64,000 nt of DNA from Thiobacillus sp. Lineage in GTDB: Bacteria > Pseudomonadota > Gammaproteobacteria > Burkholderiales > Thiobacillaceae. Shown here in pieces: positions 63,909-64,000 of this stretch (position 1 is the stretch's first letter; the number at the start of each line of letters is the position of its first letter). The stretch covers positions 32,273 through 96,272 of the forward strand of contig JAJPEP010000110.1 in assembly GCA_021166845.1 (NCBI GenBank). Direction: 5' to 3'. The notes beneath the pieces were generated by a model, which saw nothing but the letters and a program-made list of their open reading frames with translations, was not told the origin of the DNA and made no database searches. The translations under genes and the position numbers were made by a program.

Positions 63909-64000
63909 TCATGCGGCGGTCCTGGATCGGTTGAAGATGGATTGAAATAGCCGTTGCCTGGCCTGGTTGAGCTTGGCGGCGGCCGCGTTATCGGAGTCCT
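63909..64000 (-). CDS. C-terminal end of an unidentified protein (cut by window edge)
   Basis: A minus-strand frame is open from the window edge to a TGA at 63911-63909. The visible 29 residues include KLNQARQRLFQSIFNRSR before the stop, a basic helix with protein-like composition and G/C-rich third positions. It would lie upstream of msrB on the same strand, about 84 bases away. No family can be named from this piece. Confidence 0.4.
   Translation of the reverse strand, partial: DSDNAAAAKLNQARQRLFQSIFNRSRTAA

Overview
The window looks like a high-GC betaproteobacterial chromosome, probably from a chemolithotrophic or sulfur-metabolising lineage of the Thiobacillaceae or Sulfuricellaceae kind. 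This is inferred from gene content (molybdopterin sulfur-compound oxidoreductase, multihaem cytochrome, SoxH-like hydrolase, polyphosphate genes, BamC, CobD-like protein) and gene order, not from a marker gene. No rRNA, tRNA, CRISPR array, integrase or transposase was seen. Coding density is very high and many neighbouring genes share ATGA, TGATG or TAATG overlaps.

Layout. (1) 1-2.3 kb, minus strand: a redox-dead thioredoxin-like protein, a SigZ-type sigma factor, a YraQ/ArsP-type permease and a DUF2892-like membrane protein. (2) 2.3-5.8 kb, minus: a Crp/Fnr-family regulator followed by a FadL-type porin, a 47-residue putative lipoprotein and a pentahaem cytochrome c, with an FNR-like site in front of the porin. 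(3) 6.0-18.0 kb: a respiratory island built like the tetrathionate reductase locus ttrRSBCA. A PhnD-like binding protein, a histidine kinase and a sigma-54 response regulator diverge from a four-cluster ferredoxin subunit, an NrfD-type membrane anchor and a Tat-exported molybdopterin catalytic subunit. A -24/-12 promoter with upstream inverted repeats lies between them. A TorD-like chaperone and five accessory genes follow. (4) 18.1-25.5 kb: selO, selD and an EgtB/SenA-type enzyme with a fragment of egtD, then molybdenum cofactor genes moaA / mobB-moeA-moaD-moaE arranged around a ModE-type palindrome. (5) 25.5-33.8 kb: marR-cytochrome b561-yceI-yceI interrupted by a 265-bp MITE-like element, two U32 RNA-hydroxylation proteins (rlhA, trhP), a short ModE-like regulator, a DUF302 protein, crcB-DUF190 and a TauE/SafE permease. 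(6) 33.8-49.1 kb: a diguanylate cyclase, a SoxH-like hydrolase, a cobD-like/spmAB/ppx run, arfB, murI, a cation transporter, a glycosyltransferase and LpxH-like pair, ppk, a CYTH-CHAD protein and sixA. (7) 49.1-56.4 kb: a compact flagellar-type export operon fliF-G-H-I-J-X-O-P-Q-R. (8) 56.5-64 kb: zwf, dapA, bamC, an MBL-fold hydrolase, an RhlE helicase, a DUF3301 protein, a flavin reductase and msrB.

How the parts fit. The molybdoenzyme in region 3 needs the cofactor genes of region 4, and those sit at a ModE-like site while a ModE-like protein is encoded in region 5. Ppk, Ppx and the CYTH-CHAD protein form a loose polyphosphate neighbourhood.

Most unusual points. The fli operon keeps the export gate, ATPase, MS-ring and FliG genes but carries no fliE, fliK, fliM or fliN; its FliF lacks the beta-collar insertion and its FliG lacks two torque-helix arginines. 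The molybdoenzyme has Asp at the third position of its iron-sulfur motif. DapA lacks its catalytic tyrosine. An egtD remnant lies beside selD.
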